This document shows positions 1 to 9,268 of a stretch of 64,000 nt of DNA, in pieces. A program made the position numbers and the translations under genes. The DNA comes from Halalkalibacter alkalisediminis (GTDB lineage Bacteria > Bacillota > Bacilli > Bacillales > Bacillaceae_D). Each line of letters opens with the position of its first letter. Position 1 is the first letter of the stretch. The stretch lies in contig NZ_JAQQWT010000004.1 in assembly GCF_028610705.1 (NCBI RefSeq), positions 113,938 through 177,937 of the forward strand. Reading direction: 5' to 3'. A model generated the notes under the pieces. The model saw nothing but the letters and a program-made list of their open reading frames with translations, ran no database searches and was not told where the DNA came from.

Positions 1-89
1 GTTTGTTTATTTTCTCAGTGTAAAGAGTAAGTTGTTTTCTAGGAAGGAAAAGTGATGGTTCTAAAAGAACGGTTTAAAAGGAGGTTATT

Positions 90-542
90 ATGGCTAAAGC
101 AATGATATCTGGGTTACTGTTTGTCATACTTTGTATGGCAATTCCTGGTGTCCTCGGCTTACTTCATAGTACAAATAACAGTCAAACTGAAATGGAAAGA
201 AAAGTTGATGAAAGCGAAAGTCGTGATGAAAAAAGGATGATAACTACTGATGAGTCTAGTCATGAAGATCGTATTTTTTTAACTGAAGATGAACCTGCTA
301 GGTTCTCAGGAGCAAGCATGCCTAATCAGGAGTTAGTCTTTACAAGGGAAGAAGCAATTGAGGCCGTTCTTGATCAGTTTAGCCTCACTGAATTATTAGG
401 TCTTTATTCACAAGTTAAAAATGGCGTGAATGCTGAGGATAAGGAAGAGATTCTTACGATGCTAGAGGAGCGGTTTTCTGATGAGGAAATCGAAGCGTTA
501 AAAGTATTTGGTTTTTCCGAATTAGACAAGGTGTTGCAGTAA
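90..542 (+). CDS. Hypothetical membrane-anchored protein, 150 aa
   Basis: I do not recognise this family. The ATG follows a strong AAAGGAGGT ribosome site. Residues 5-25 form one hydrophobic segment that could be an uncleaved anchor or signal peptide. Residues 28-80 are hydrophilic and charged, probably a flexible linker. Residues 83-150 look like an acidic helical domain, with a stretch reading FTREEAIEAVLDQFSL and then SDEEIEALKVFGF. The arrangement suggests a short anchor that presents a helical domain outside the cell. It is followed at 614 by a decayed lipoprotein gene on the same strand, so the pair may once have been cotranscribed. Confidence 0.7.
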   Translation: MAKAMISGLLFVILCMAIPGVLGLLHSTNNSQTEMERKVDESESRDEKRMITTDESSHEDRIFLTEDEPARFSGASMPNQELVFTREEAIEAVLDQFSLTELLGLYSQVKNGVNAEDKEEILTMLEERFSDEEIEALKVFGFSELDKVLQ

Positions 543-613
543 CTGAGGAAATCCAACCGATTTGTTCGAATAAGAGAAGCCCTTGTTGACCGAAATAACA
601 TACTGGCAGATGT

Positions 614-1075
614 ATGATGAAGAAATTCATTTTGTTTCTGTTCATTCTTATACTTGTTAGCTGTGGACAAGAAAATGTTGCTGATGTACTTAATCCTGCC
701 ACTGATACGACCGACCCGACCGTAACTAAAGAAGGCACTGTCAGCGAAGCGTTGAATTTCACATTTTTTGCTTTAGATGTTACCTACGCCAATCACTTGT
801 CATAGGTTGACGATGAACACTCAGGTCATCACGTTGATGCTGAAGTAAAAACGAACTAGAGGGCGAAACTCTCAAGGATGAAGACGCTATTGCCATCTTC
901 AACCTTACTTAGAGCAATTAACCTTTACGAAAGATACAGCACTTGATGCGATCACATCACCCAAGTCTTGAGTGTTTTTGGCTTACAGGCTGATGATGAT
1001 AAGCTTGAGCTAGAAGTGATATTTCCTGATGGGACAAAAAAGGAATTCGAAACAAGATCTTCAACTCAACAGGGT
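614..1075 (+). pseudogene. Degenerate YusW-like lipoprotein gene
   Basis: The first 63 codons give a lipoprotein signal peptide with lipobox LVSC (Cys17) and then an ETVADVL-type mature start, ending at a stop near 805. Downstream, coding-quality pieces continue in shifted frames: GETLKDEDAIAIFN, then EQLTFTKDTALDAITS, then QVLSVFGLQADDDKLELEV and the end of the domain. Joined, they resemble the YusW-like domain, whose ending reads like DKLELEVIFPDGTKKEFE. At least two frameshifts and one stop separate the pieces, so no full-length product is possible. The family call is from memory of YusW. The presence of a broken lipoprotein gene is clear from the reading frames. Confidence 0.7.
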
Positions 1076-1107
1076 AGATGCATTTGTATGAAGCATGTAT
1101 GTACCTC

Positions 1108-1137
1108 TCTAATAAAAAAGGCCCCCTATCAGGGCTG
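1108..1137 (-). terminator. Terminator of the 1129-1383 gene
   Basis: On the minus strand a GC-rich hairpin (GCCC, TGATA loop, GGGGGC) overlaps the stop codon and runs into TTTTTTATT, a Rho-independent terminator pattern. Confidence 0.7.
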
Positions 1138-1383
1138 CTTAGGCATTAACTTTTCACAATGCTCAATCATTTCCGCTAATACATCCTGCTTCTCAAGTGT
1201 GGTCCATGGAACTTCTACTCCTTGACCTGGTGCTAGAGCCTTTCCACGAAACTCCTGTTGGTCATTGGCTGCAATGTAAATATCCCAACTCCACGTTTTC
1301 AATTTGTTTGTTGACTCAACTCCAGCATTATCAATTTCTACTAAAAAATGATTTTTGATCGTAAATTCTCTGATATTATCCAT
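1129..1383 (-). CDS. Small conserved protein, paralogue of 3048-3293 (84 aa)
   Basis: This is an uncharacterised cytosolic protein of 84 residues. The start is supported by AAGGGGAG six bases before the ATG. No signal peptide or membrane segment is visible. It carries the blocks KTWSWDIYIAAND, GKALAPGQGVEVPWTTL and QDVLAEMIEHC, all of which recur with small changes in the protein at 3048-3293, so the two are paralogues. The conserved WSWDIYIAAND and APGxGxEVPWT blocks look structural. I cannot assign a function. The two copies lie on either side of a broken histidine kinase gene. Confidence 0.75.
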   Translation of the reverse strand: MDNIREFTIKNHFLVEIDNAGVESTNKLKTWSWDIYIAANDQQEFRGKALAPGQGVEVPWTTLEKQDVLAEMIEHCEKLMPKQP

Positions 1384-1670
1384 TGAAATCTCCCCTTTTA
1401 TTAGTCATTCTACATAAGAGGGTTATTTTCCTATATTAATCGTGAGACAATTCCCGACATGAAAGTAGGTTTCTGTCGATATATCGTTATTTTTATATAG
1501 TTTGCTTTTTAGTGAGAGTTGCTGCGATCAACAAAAAGCACATGGAACGTTCAACTGCCCATGCACCTTTTCCTCATTGTATAGGAGGCGGACATACAAT
1601 CCGCTATTTCCATGAAATTCTATATGTTAGTGTCCTCTCGGCTAAAAGGAATAAGGCCCTTCGCTCAAGC

Positions 1671-2789
1671 CTACTTCAGTAACGAAATCGTAACCTTTGT
1701 TCCGCTCTTTTTATTCTCAAACGATATCGATCCTTTATGCTCTTGAATAATCCTTTTGGATATAGATAAGCCTAAGCCTGTCCCGCCCTCCTTCGTGGAA
1801 AAGAAAGGCTCTCCTAACCTACCTAAAATAGCGATTGGTATCCCTGCTCCATTATCCTCTATTTCTATTGTGACCTCCTTATCGTTTAAAGTCCTAACAT
1901 CAATCGTAACTTGTCCATTTTCGCCGACAGCTTCAATGGCATTTTTTAATATATTGATCATTACCTGCTTGATTTGAGCTCGATCAACATGCACGTCAAA
2001 TTGGTCGCAATCAACTGAAATCGACAATTCCACGTTATGAAGAGTAGCCTCAGTTTGAATAAGTTCAACCGTTTCAAAAACAATCTCATTAATATCGTAG
2101 TAGCCTCTTTTAGGAGCGGTTGGCTGCGTCACTAAAAGAAAGTCATGAATTAAATGATCCATTCGATCAATTTCCGTTAAAACAATATCGCGAAAACGAT
2201 TCTCTGTTTGATCCTCAAATAAAAATTGGACAAACCCTTTAACAGACTGCATTGGATTTCGTAATTCATGCGCCAAGCCAGCCGATAGTTGTCCTAGCAA
2301 TGCTAATTTTTCTAATCTCATGAGCTTATCATCTACTGTGTTGTAACTTGATTTAGTTGCATTTTCTAAAAGAACGGAAAGAATGGAGGATAGTTTTTCC
2401 ATCGTTTCAATTTCTTCTTTTGAAAAAGCATAAGGCTCTGGATCAATAGCACAAACGGTCCCAAACATCTTGCCATTTTTTAAATAAACAGGGACACCTA
2501 AGTAAGAGCCGATGTTAGCCTCATAAATGGCATCAAAGACACTCGCTCTCTCATCCTTTTTCGTATCATGTATAATTAACGGTTCCCGACCGTTACAAGG
2601 AATAAGGCTTCATATGGCGTGGTCTTTCGGTAACTCCATCCCTTCATTCAAGTAACACCCGTCTTCATTAAACACTTTTATTACTTTGAATGTTTCTTCA
2701 ATATGACTAACAAAAAGGGTTCTAGCCCCTATTAACTTAGTAGACAACCATAAAAGGTTTTCTAGTGCATCCTCATATTGAACAGCCAT
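1671..2789 (-). pseudogene. GAF-domain sensor histidine kinase interrupted by one TGA
   Basis: Read through the stop, this is a 372-codon soluble kinase: an N-terminal GAF domain (about 1-160), a HisKA dimerisation helix with the phospho-acceptor in LAHELRNPMQSVKGF, and an HATPase domain with NILKNAIEA, DNGAGIP and GGTGLGLSISK. The ATG at 2789 follows GGGGGGAG. Codon 60 is TGA (2610-2612), just after PKDHAI, and the same frame then continues as SLIPCNGREPLIIHDT through the kinase without any frameshift. A 59-residue fragment would be made, and an internal start near 2468 could give a GAF-less kinase. The lesion is a single substitution and therefore recent, a strain polymorphism or a sequencing error. 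The HELRNP kinases of Bacillus include the sporulation kinases. Confidence 0.8.
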
Positions 2790-2985
2790 CTTACTCCCCC
2801 CTACCTTAAAGAAGCATGTTTTTCTATTATTTATCATGCTTTTTTCTCTTCACACATCTGTATATATAGTCATTATTATAACAAGCTTTGACAGAAATAG
2901 GGTTTTTCCTTGAATCTTTTCTTAAGATCCGGTCTAAATTCCTAGTTTTAGAGAAGATCCGCTTTGATTAACGTAAAAATGAGCA

Positions 2986-3014
2986 AAAAAAAACCCCTAA
3001 AGGATGAGGGGCAC
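2986..3014 (-). terminator. Terminator of the 3048-3293 gene
   Basis: Minus-strand hairpin CCCCT / AGGGG followed by nine T residues, 35 bases past the stop codon. Confidence 0.8.
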
Positions 3015-3047
3015 TAAAAAAGGCATAACAACCTTTTTCAGTAGCCT

Positions 3048-3293
3048 TTAAGAATACTTTGGCATTTGCTGTGCACATAAATCCATCATTTCTTCCAATA
3101 CATCTTGTCCACCGAGACTTGTCCAAGGAACTTCTATCCCTTTTCCTGGAGCTAGCGCTTTCCCCTTATATTCCATTTTATCATTGGCTGCAATATAAAT
3201 ATCCCAGCTCCATGATTTTAATTTATCTCCAACATTTTCGATTTCCGCTAAGTAATAATTTTTCACCTTGAAGTTTCCAATAACCTCTTTCAT
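3048..3293 (-). CDS. Small conserved protein, paralogue of 1129-1383 (81 aa)
   Basis: Second copy of the small protein family at 1129-1383. They share SWSWDIYIAAND, GKALAPGKGIEVPWTSL and QDVLEEMMDLC. The open frame extends 34 codons further upstream, but homology with the paralogue begins at the ATG at 3293 (MKEVIGNFKVKNYY against MDNIREFTIKNHF), so I use that start. The ribosome site is weak (AAAGGA 13 bases upstream), which leaves the exact start uncertain. The gene has its own terminator. Function is unknown. Confidence 0.7.
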   Translation of the reverse strand: MKEVIGNFKVKNYYLAEIENVGDKLKSWSWDIYIAANDKMEYKGKALAPGKGIEVPWTSLGGQDVLEEMMDLCAQQMPKYS

Positions 3294-3710
3294 CCTATCA
3301 ATCACGTCCTTTGTTGAATAGTTGTCCTTCTCCTCAATTATTATAATAATCTGAAAACACATTATAGTGAAGTAATTCGGTAGAAAATCTAACAAAAAAA
3401 TATCGTTTAATGTGATAGATTCAAGCCAGCTTCATAAGTTGGGATTACATTACTTTCGTAAACGCTCTTCTTTCCGCGTACTCTAAACATTTAGGGCTAA
3501 CTTTCAGCTCTTTTCCTTGATGATCTCTATAGTTTGTAAAATACCCTTGCTTCGACACAGAAGTGACACTTCTTATTAAATAATGATTTTAAGAATGTAA
3601 ACATAGTTTCCCTCCAATGTATCAGATTATACTCTTCACCCACTCAATGACGTGTATAGCTGATAAAAACTCTGACAATAATTGTAAAAAAGATAGTAAG
3701 GATGGTTCGA
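3294..3710. other. Intergenic stretch with one start-less reading frame
   Basis: No convincing gene. On the minus strand, about 3445-3590, an open frame ends in SKQGYFTNYRDHQGKELKV and about 17 more residues, but it lacks any ATG, GTG or TTG with a ribosome site. It may be the remnant of a small gene. Confidence 0.3.
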
Positions 3711-3815
3711 ATGGAAGAAGAAGGAAATGTTTTTACAGGATTAGTATGGGGATCGCTTTTAAGCATTCCCTTATGGGCAGGCATCATCTTTGTCATTAAA
3801 CAGTTGTTTCGTTAG
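3711..3815 (+). CDS. Small single-pass membrane protein, 34 aa
   Basis: A 34-codon frame starting at the ATG eight bases after TAAGGA. The product begins MEEEGNVFTGLVWGS and continues with a hydrophobic stretch (LLSIPLWAGIIFVI) that would span the membrane once, then ends in KQLFR. The charge pattern (acidic N-terminus, basic C-terminus) suggests the C-terminus is cytoplasmic. An in-frame ATG three codons upstream is possible but would overlap the ribosome site. It is too short for usual gene callers. Function is unknown. Confidence 0.5.
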   Translation: MEEEGNVFTGLVWGSLLSIPLWAGIIFVIKQLFR

Positions 3816-3828
3816 CACAGATAATAAA

Positions 3829-3862
3829 AGAGATACACCCCCAATAGGGTTTGCATCTCTTG
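3829..3862 (-). terminator. Terminator of thyA
   Basis: An imperfect hairpin (AGAGATGCAAACCC against GGGGGTGTATCTCT, loop TATT) runs into TTTTATT on the minus strand. It may also serve the small plus-strand gene ending at 3815. Confidence 0.65.
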
Positions 3863-3874
3863 TCATTGGTTCGT

Positions 3875-4831
3875 TTAAACAGCCACTGGTGCCTTAATAG
3901 CTGGATGTGGATCATACCCCACCAATTCAAGATCTCTCCACTCAAACTCAAATATGCTTTCTTTTTCAGGATTTAATTTAATAGTAGGTAACACCCGTGG
4001 CTCACGCTCTAATTGAGTTTGTATTTGCTTGACATGGTTTGAATAAATATGAACATCCGCGCCAGTATAAATCAACTCTCCGACGTCTAGGCTACACTCA
4101 TGTGCAATCAAATGGGTCAACAAAGCGTAAGAAGCAATGTTAAACGGAAGCCCTAGAAAGACATCATTTGAACGCATATTAAACATACAACTTAATTTCC
4201 CGTCATTGACATAAAACTGAAACGCATAGTGACAAGGTGGGAGTTGTTGGTTCTCAAGCTCGGATGCACTCCAAGCATTACACAGCAATCGTCTCGAGTC
4301 TGGATTTCGTTTGATCTCATCAATGATGTATTGAATTTGATCATAGACTTGTCCATCTGCCCCTTCCCAGCTACGCCACTGCTTGCCATAAACATTTCCT
4401 AAATCCCCATATTCCTTAGCAAAATCATCATCCGTTACTACCTTCTCTTGATAAAGCTTCAGTTGCTCTTGATAGACCTTATTAAATTCGTCATCCGATT
4501 GGCTACGCAAGCCAAAGTTGGTCATGTCAGGTCCTTGATACTCCTTTGATTCAACCCATTTTTGAAAGCCCCACTCATCCCAGATGTGATTGTTGTTTTC
4601 TAGAAGATAGCGAAGATTCGTATCCCCTTTTAGAAACCATAATAACTCCGTTGCAACTAGTCTAAAAGGAACACGCTTCGTTGTTAAAAGGGGGAATCCT
4701 TCTTGTAAATTAAAACGAAGCTGATGTCCAAAAATGGAAATCGTCCCAGTTCCTGTACGATCTTCCTTTTTCGTTCCATGCGTAAGGATGTACTCACATA
4801 AATCTAAATACACTTTATCGGCTTGATTCAT
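3875..4831 (-). CDS. thyA: Thymidylate synthase, 318 aa
   Basis: Converts dUMP to dTMP using 5,10-methylenetetrahydrofolate, the last step of de novo thymidylate synthesis. The catalytic cysteine is Cys200 in [13 protein letters not shown]. The phosphate-binding arginines are Arg26 in DRTGTGT and Arg180-Arg181 in [12 protein letters not shown], and the nucleotide-binding [15 protein letters not shown] and HIYSNHV blocks are present. At 318 residues it is the long type with an insertion around residues 90-140, as in many Firmicutes ThyA proteins. No dihydrofolate reductase gene follows. The gene stands alone between a terminator and a dispersed repeat. Confidence 0.97.
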   Translation of the reverse strand: MNQADKVYLDLCEYILTHGTKKEDRTGTGTISIFGHQLRFNLQEGFPLLTTKRVPFRLVATELLWFLKGDTNLRYLLENNNHIWDEWGFQKWVESKEYQGPDMTNFGLRSQSDDEFNKVYQEQLKLYQEKVVTDDDFAKEYGDLGNVYGKQWRSWEGADGQVYDQIQYIIDEIKRNPDSRRLLCNAWSASELENQQLPPCHYAFQFYVNDGKLSCMFNMRSNDVFLGLPFNIASYALLTHLIAHECSLDVGELIYTGADVHIYSNHVKQIQTQLEREPRVLPTIKLNPEKESIFEFEWRDLELVGYDPHPAIKAPVAV

Positions 4832-4932
4832 TGGATAAACGCTCCTTTATATTACTTTTCCACTTTCAATCCCGTGTCATTCCGTTACACTTAGTATCAT
4901 TTTACCATAAGTACAGGGGGAATCTCCTCTTT

Positions 4933-5160
4933 AAAAAAAGGCTGTTTTCGTTGTTTTTATGGATTACGTGTCCTTCACAAGTTCGTTCCATTGCGCTCCA
5001 GCCACTCGCACCCGTGGGGAGGTGCCGAGCCTCCTCGGCTGCGCCTGTGGGGTCTCGCCCCTACCTCTGCATCCCGCAGGAGTCGAGTGACTTCCGCTCC
5101 ATTTCACTACGAGGAAAACTATTAGCAACAAGCTTTACGAAAAACAGCCTTTTAAAAAAA
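4933..5160. repeat. Dispersed intergenic repeat, copy 1 (about 228 bp)
   Basis: A GC-rich core (CGTTCCATTGCGCTCCAGCC through GGAGTCGAGTGACTTCCGCT) is bounded by inverted ends, AAAGGCTGTTTTCGT on the left and ACGAAAAACAGCCTTTT on the right. The same arrangement recurs at 35066-35310 with high identity. The core contains the hairpin GAGCCTCCTCGGCT. It shows no transposase and no credible reading frame. It resembles the widespread structured intergenic repeats of Bacillus genomes. Confidence 0.85.
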
Positions 5161-5195
5161 CAGGTGTTTAGATGAAAAATCTAAACACCTGTTTA
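5157..5195 (-). terminator. Terminator of the TRAP transporter operon
   Basis: A 13-bp perfect stem, CAGGTGTTTAGAT / ATCTAAACACCTG, with a five-base loop. On the minus strand it is followed by TTTTTTT, 40 bases beyond the permease stop. Confidence 0.9.
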
Positions 5196-5235
5196 AAGTT
5201 ATCTGACAATTATTTTCCTGTGAATTAAATCCTAG

Positions 5236-7392
5236 TTAGGTTGTTGCAGGCTGTTCCTTCCCATCATCTTTTTTCTTACGCATGTATTGAATGCCGACTA
5301 AAAGAATGAGCAACAAGATTCCCGCAACATCCGTCATCCATGAGCCATGGATAAAGACTAACGCCGTTGCTAGCGCTAAAATACGCTCGTAAAAGCGGAG
5401 CTTCACAAGGAAGAAGTTTTGAATAAAGACAACGAATGCGATAATCCCTAGTAAAGCAGTAAAAATGTTTTGTGCGATAACTGGCCAACTATAAAGGCCA
5501 GCGTTTTCAGGGAGCAAGAGAATAACCGTATTTGTTGCAAATACAAAGGGTAATAGCAATGCCCCTGAGTCAAACTTAAACCCTTGTATTCCCGTACTAA
5601 TCGGTTCTGAATTCGCAATTCCCGACACCGCATAAGCTGGTAAATTGATCGGCGGTGTATCATCAGCCAAAATTCCGTAATATAAAACGAATAGATGTGC
5701 CGCCATAATGGGTACACCCATTTGAACGAGTGCAGGAGCAACCATTGCTGCTAAAATAACGTAAGTGGCTGTTGTCGGTAAGCCTAGACCTAAGATTAAA
5801 CAAGCGACTAACGTGAAGGCAAGGGCTAAGTATAAATTTTCCCCAGCGAAGTTAACGATAATGACTGGCAATTTCGCCGTTAAACCGGTCAAGTTAATGA
5901 CACCAATTAATATCCCAGCTGTCGCACACGCAACAACTACCGTTAATGAGTTACGTGCTGCCATTTCAAAGCCTGCAAATAACTCTCTTACACCGAATCG
6001 AACCGGAGCTGCATCAATCTTAAATTGTTTCTGTAAAAGAATGACGAAAAGAGAAACAAAAATACCAAGTGCAACCATCACGGCTATTTCAATGTTCCAA
6101 TCTAAAACAAAGTGCATCGCATAAGAAAATCCGCCAACAACTGCTGCAATCAGAAGGCCAACGCCCATTTTTTCACGCATGCGATGAGTAAAGGTTGCAA
6201 GTGTTAGCAAGATAACGATCGAAAAGAAAGCTGCATTTGGAACCGTGTTTCCCCTTACTAAGAAGTAAACGAGGATGATAACCGGTAAGATTAAATACCC
6301 GTGTTGGATCAATGTTTTCCGAGCAGATACAAGCATTTCTTTTGGTAAGCCTTTAATATTGTGCTTGGATGCTTCAATATGGACCATAAACAAAATCGCA
6401 ATATAACTTAAAATGGCTGGAATAGCCGCAGAACGAATAATTTCCGCGTACGAATAAGGCGTATATTCAATCATTAAGAAGGCAGCTGCCCCCATAATCG
6501 GGGGCAACAATTGACCACTCGAAGAAGATGCAACCTCGATCCCACCAGCAACTTGTGGCTTAAAGCCGACCTTTTTCATAAGTGGAATCGTGAACGTTCC
6601 TGTCGTAACAGCATTCGCAACGGAACTACCTGAAATCGAACCTAGCATCCCAGAAGATACAACGGCTGCTTTCGCAGGTCCCCCTTTGTATTTCCCAAAT
6701 GCTCTTAACGCTAAATCAATAAACATCTTTCCAGCACCAGTTGCTTCTAAAATGGCCCCGAATAAAATGAATATAAAGACATAAACGGCTGAGACCGATA
6801 GTGGCGTACCGAAAATTCCGGAAGACGTATACGTCATTTCATAAATGAAATTATCAAAATTTGCTCTCGTATGTCTAAATGGCGGATTTAAATAATGACC
6901 TAAAAAGAAATACGCAATGAATATCGAGCCAATAATCACTAACGGCTTCCCTACTACACGTCTCGTTGCTTCAAAAACAAGAGCTAGAAGCGTAATACCA
7001 ACGATCATATCCATTTGTGTCATTCGACCAGTTAGAATTGAATTTGACGTTTGGTTCGCATATAAATAATACCCGACTGAAATGGCGATCAGAGCAATAA
7101 GAAAGTCATACCAAACAATTTTGGTTTGTCCGAGTCCCCTCTTAATGGGGAAAATAAGAAACACGAGCGCCAGTCCAAATGTTAAATGAATAATCATATG
7201 AGTACGTGTCCCGACCCCTGGCATTAATCCAAAACCAGCTGTATATAAATGATACAAAGACATAACAATAGCCATAACTAAAATAAGCATCGCCATCCAG
7301 CCACGAACTTTCCGGTCACTCCCAGCAAGCTCATTCACTTTCTCTTCGATATCTGGATCCGCTTGATAACTAATTTCTTCTTTCTTTGACAT
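5236..7392 (-). CDS. TRAP transporter fused permease, TAXI type (718 aa)
   Basis: Membrane component of a tripartite ATP-independent periplasmic-type transporter, which uses an ion gradient to take up a carboxylated substrate. The small (DctQ-like) and large (DctM-like) subunits are fused, as is usual for TAXI systems: about four membrane segments in the first 200 residues, then a long DctM domain with GSISGSSVANAVTTG and GLPTTATYVILAAMVAP. The start is the ATG at 7392, eight bases after AAGGAG; a TTG six codons upstream lies in the ribosome site. It follows the DUF1850 gene by 35 bases. The substrate is not evident; TAXI systems often carry glutamate or other organic acids. Confidence 0.93.
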   Translation of the reverse strand: MSKKEEISYQADPDIEEKVNELAGSDRKVRGWMAMLILVMAIVMSLYHLYTAGFGLMPGVGTRTHMIIHLTFGLALVFLIFPIKRGLGQTKIVWYDFLIALIAISVGYYLYANQTSNSILTGRMTQMDMIVGITLLALVFEATRRVVGKPLVIIGSIFIAYFFLGHYLNPPFRHTRANFDNFIYEMTYTSSGIFGTPLSVSAVYVFIFILFGAILEATGAGKMFIDLALRAFGKYKGGPAKAAVVSSGMLGSISGSSVANAVTTGTFTIPLMKKVGFKPQVAGGIEVASSSSGQLLPPIMGAAAFLMIEYTPYSYAEIIRSAAIPAILSYIAILFMVHIEASKHNIKGLPKEMLVSARKTLIQHGYLILPVIILVYFLVRGNTVPNAAFFSIVILLTLATFTHRMREKMGVGLLIAAVVGGFSYAMHFVLDWNIEIAVMVALGIFVSLFVILLQKQFKIDAAPVRFGVRELFAGFEMAARNSLTVVVACATAGILIGVINLTGLTAKLPVIIVNFAGENLYLALAFTLVACLILGLGLPTTATYVILAAMVAPALVQMGVPIMAAHLFVLYYGILADDTPPINLPAYAVSGIANSEPISTGIQGFKFDSGALLLPFVFATNTVILLLPENAGLYSWPVIAQNIFTALLGIIAFVVFIQNFFLVKLRFYERILALATALVFIHGSWMTDVAGILLLILLVGIQYMRKKKDDGKEQPATT

Positions 7393-7427
7393 ACATTCAA
7401 CTCCTTCCAATTCTAAAAACTTATTTT

Positions 7428-7922
7428 TTATTTTTTAATCACCTGGATCCGAATTCGTTTTCCGTTTAATTCACCAGATAAATCGACCCTTTCTTCTCCG
7501 ACATAAAAAGCATGTGGAAAAAGATGCGACGGCAACAAATTTAAATGTTCAATTAAACGTTCCTGCGTAATGACAAAAAAGCCATCTCTCATTTCAAATT
7601 CATCTTTTTTTTCATATGGCAGACCTGCCCCAAATGATTGCGTCCAGCTCTCTGTAGCTATCATATTATACCGCTCATCAATTTTAAAGTATTCTCTTAC
7701 AGGAGATAACTCAACGGAATGGACATACTCATGATAAAACGTTTGGTCTGGCTTAATAGGTGTTTCAAAGAACACCACATCTTCATAAGGTAGGTAAATT
7801 TGTAGGAAATATTTATCCCCTTGACTAGGGTTAAAGAGTAAAACGACACTCCCAATGAAAAGGAACAAAAAGGCAGTGCTTAAAAGCAATGCCTTTTTGC
7901 TAATCTTTTTGTTAGTTTTCAT
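7428..7922 (-). CDS. DUF1850 protein of the TAXI-TRAP operon (164 aa)
   Basis: A small protein with one N-terminal membrane segment (about 10-29, ALLLSTAFLFLFIGSVVLL) and an extracellular domain containing YHEYVHSVELSPVREYF, the block I associate with DUF1850. Members typically lie between the TAXI binding protein and the permease, as here, and are presumed accessory to transport. The ATG lies inside the end of the upstream gene in ATGAAAACTAA, an 11-base overlap that implies translational coupling. The frame is open further upstream but that part only shadows the binding-protein gene. Confidence 0.85.
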   Translation of the reverse strand: MKTNKKISKKALLLSTAFLFLFIGSVVLLFNPSQGDKYFLQIYLPYEDVVFFETPIKPDQTFYHEYVHSVELSPVREYFKIDERYNMIATESWTQSFGAGLPYEKKDEFEMRDGFFVITQERLIEHLNLLPSHLFPHAFYVGEERVDLSGELNGKRIRIQVIKK

Positions 7923-8922
7923 CGTAGAAACGTTGTGCACCTGGATGAACGTCAATAGACATACCATCTAATGCTGTCTCTAATGTAATGTTCGCACCTT
8001 GTTGGTGAGCATTACTGAAAACGTCTGTATTTTCAAACATAGCCTTTGTAATGTCATATACAAGATCTTCGTCCATGTCAGTAGATACGACTAACATCGC
8101 AAGTACAGCAGCCGTAGTTGTATCCTCAGTTCCGTAAGTATCACCAGGAATTGTGAACTCCGTATAATAAGGATAAGCAGCAGCTAATTCAGCTACTTTC
8201 TCTGAGCTAATGGCAACGACGCTAATATCTTTTGATGCTTTAAGAGCTTCTACCGCACCAGTTGGTAAACCAGCTGTGATAAAGGCAGCGTCAATGTTTC
8301 CATCTTGGATTCCATTTGCAGCATCACCAAAGCCCATGTACTCTTCGTTAATATCGTCGTAAGACAAGTCATGAACTTCAAGAATTTGTCTTGCGTTGAT
8401 TTCAGCACCTGATCCTAAGTCACCAACTGCCACACGCTTTCCTACTAAATCTTCCACTGTTTCAATGCCACTGTCAGCAGCCGTAATGATTTGAATCACT
8501 TCAGGGTAAAGAGTAGCGATTCCTTGGAAACCTTCTAAAGCGCCACCTTCTTCAAACATATTAATACCTTCAGCAGCGTAGTACGCTACATCGTTTTGAA
8601 CTAGAGCAAGATCGGCATCGCCATCCACAATTCCGTTAATATTAACAACAGAAGCACCAGAGGCGAATGAAGCCGCATCTACGTTATCAACGTGAGCGTT
8701 AATAATATTATTTGCAAGTGCAGCTCCAAGTGGGAAGTATGTACCTTGTTCTCCACCTGTCATGATTGCGATATCTGTGAATTCACGAGCCGTGTCGCCA
8801 CCTTCTGCTTCTTCACCCGTATCAGCACCATCGTCAGTTGGTTCTGCAGGCTCTTGTGCACCGCCACATGCAGCTAGTACTAACATAAGAGCTAGCATCA
8901 TTAAGAAACTTAACTTCTTCAT
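7912..8922 (-). CDS. TAXI-family TRAP solute-binding lipoprotein (336 aa)
   Basis: Extracellular substrate-binding protein of the TRAP transporter encoded just downstream. It has a lipoprotein signal peptide with lipobox LAAC (Cys19), a strongly acidic linker (about 22-46), and the TAXI fold with IMTGGEQGTYFPLGAALANNI, DLALVQNDVAYYA and GKRVAVGDLGSGAEINARQIL. The acidic linker fits a protein exposed to an alkaline or saline medium. The ribosome site is AAGGGGGA. It is the first gene of the operon; the 346-base upstream gap presumably contains the promoter. Confidence 0.93.
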   Translation of the reverse strand: MKKLSFLMMLALMLVLAACGGAQEPAEPTDDGADTGEEAEGGDTAREFTDIAIMTGGEQGTYFPLGAALANNIINAHVDNVDAASFASGASVVNINGIVDGDADLALVQNDVAYYAAEGINMFEEGGALEGFQGIATLYPEVIQIITAADSGIETVEDLVGKRVAVGDLGSGAEINARQILEVHDLSYDDINEEYMGFGDAANGIQDGNIDAAFITAGLPTGAVEALKASKDISVVAISSEKVAELAAAYPYYTEFTIPGDTYGTEDTTTAAVLAMLVVSTDMDEDLVYDITKAMFENTDVFSNAHQQGANITLETALDGMSIDVHPGAQRFYDEN

Positions 8923-9268
8923 GTAAAATCCCCCTTATTTCTTTCAGTTTATGGTTAGCAAATCAGTCACTCATTTGCGTAACACCGGTCATTGTTGAAC
9001 CACTCTCTATTCTATAGACATCTTTTATATTTTACAACGGTTTATGTATGATTTTGACATTTTATTCTATAAATATATTAAACACCCAAAAAATAGTCGT
9101 GATTTGACAAAGTTCTAAAAGCTGTTATCTAGCATTTTGTGGGTACTATTATTAATTAATTACACGTAAATCCCTAGCATCCTTTTAATATGATGAGGAA
9201 GAAGATCTTGATGAATGGCCGCAATTTACATAATATGGTATAAGTTAATGATAAAGAGATTTGTATGT
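8923..9268. other. AT-rich intergenic region upstream of the TAXI operon
   Basis: No gene is visible. The region is AT-rich and must contain the promoter of the minus-strand TRAP operon, but I see no promoter strong enough to mark. Confidence 0.4.

Noticed and set aside
2610-2612. TGA in the kinase gene as selenocysteine or readthrough
   Set aside because: The position is an ordinary GAF-domain residue, no selenocysteine element is seen, and the family has no selenoprotein; a nonsense mutation is simpler.
3617-3799. 60-codon plus-strand frame overlapping the small membrane gene
   Set aside because: Different frame from the one with the ribosome site and membrane segment; low-complexity product.
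4831-5175. Reading frames across the dispersed repeats at 4831-5175 and 35122-35307
   Set aside because: They only translate the repeat; the shared protein-like segment follows from the shared DNA.
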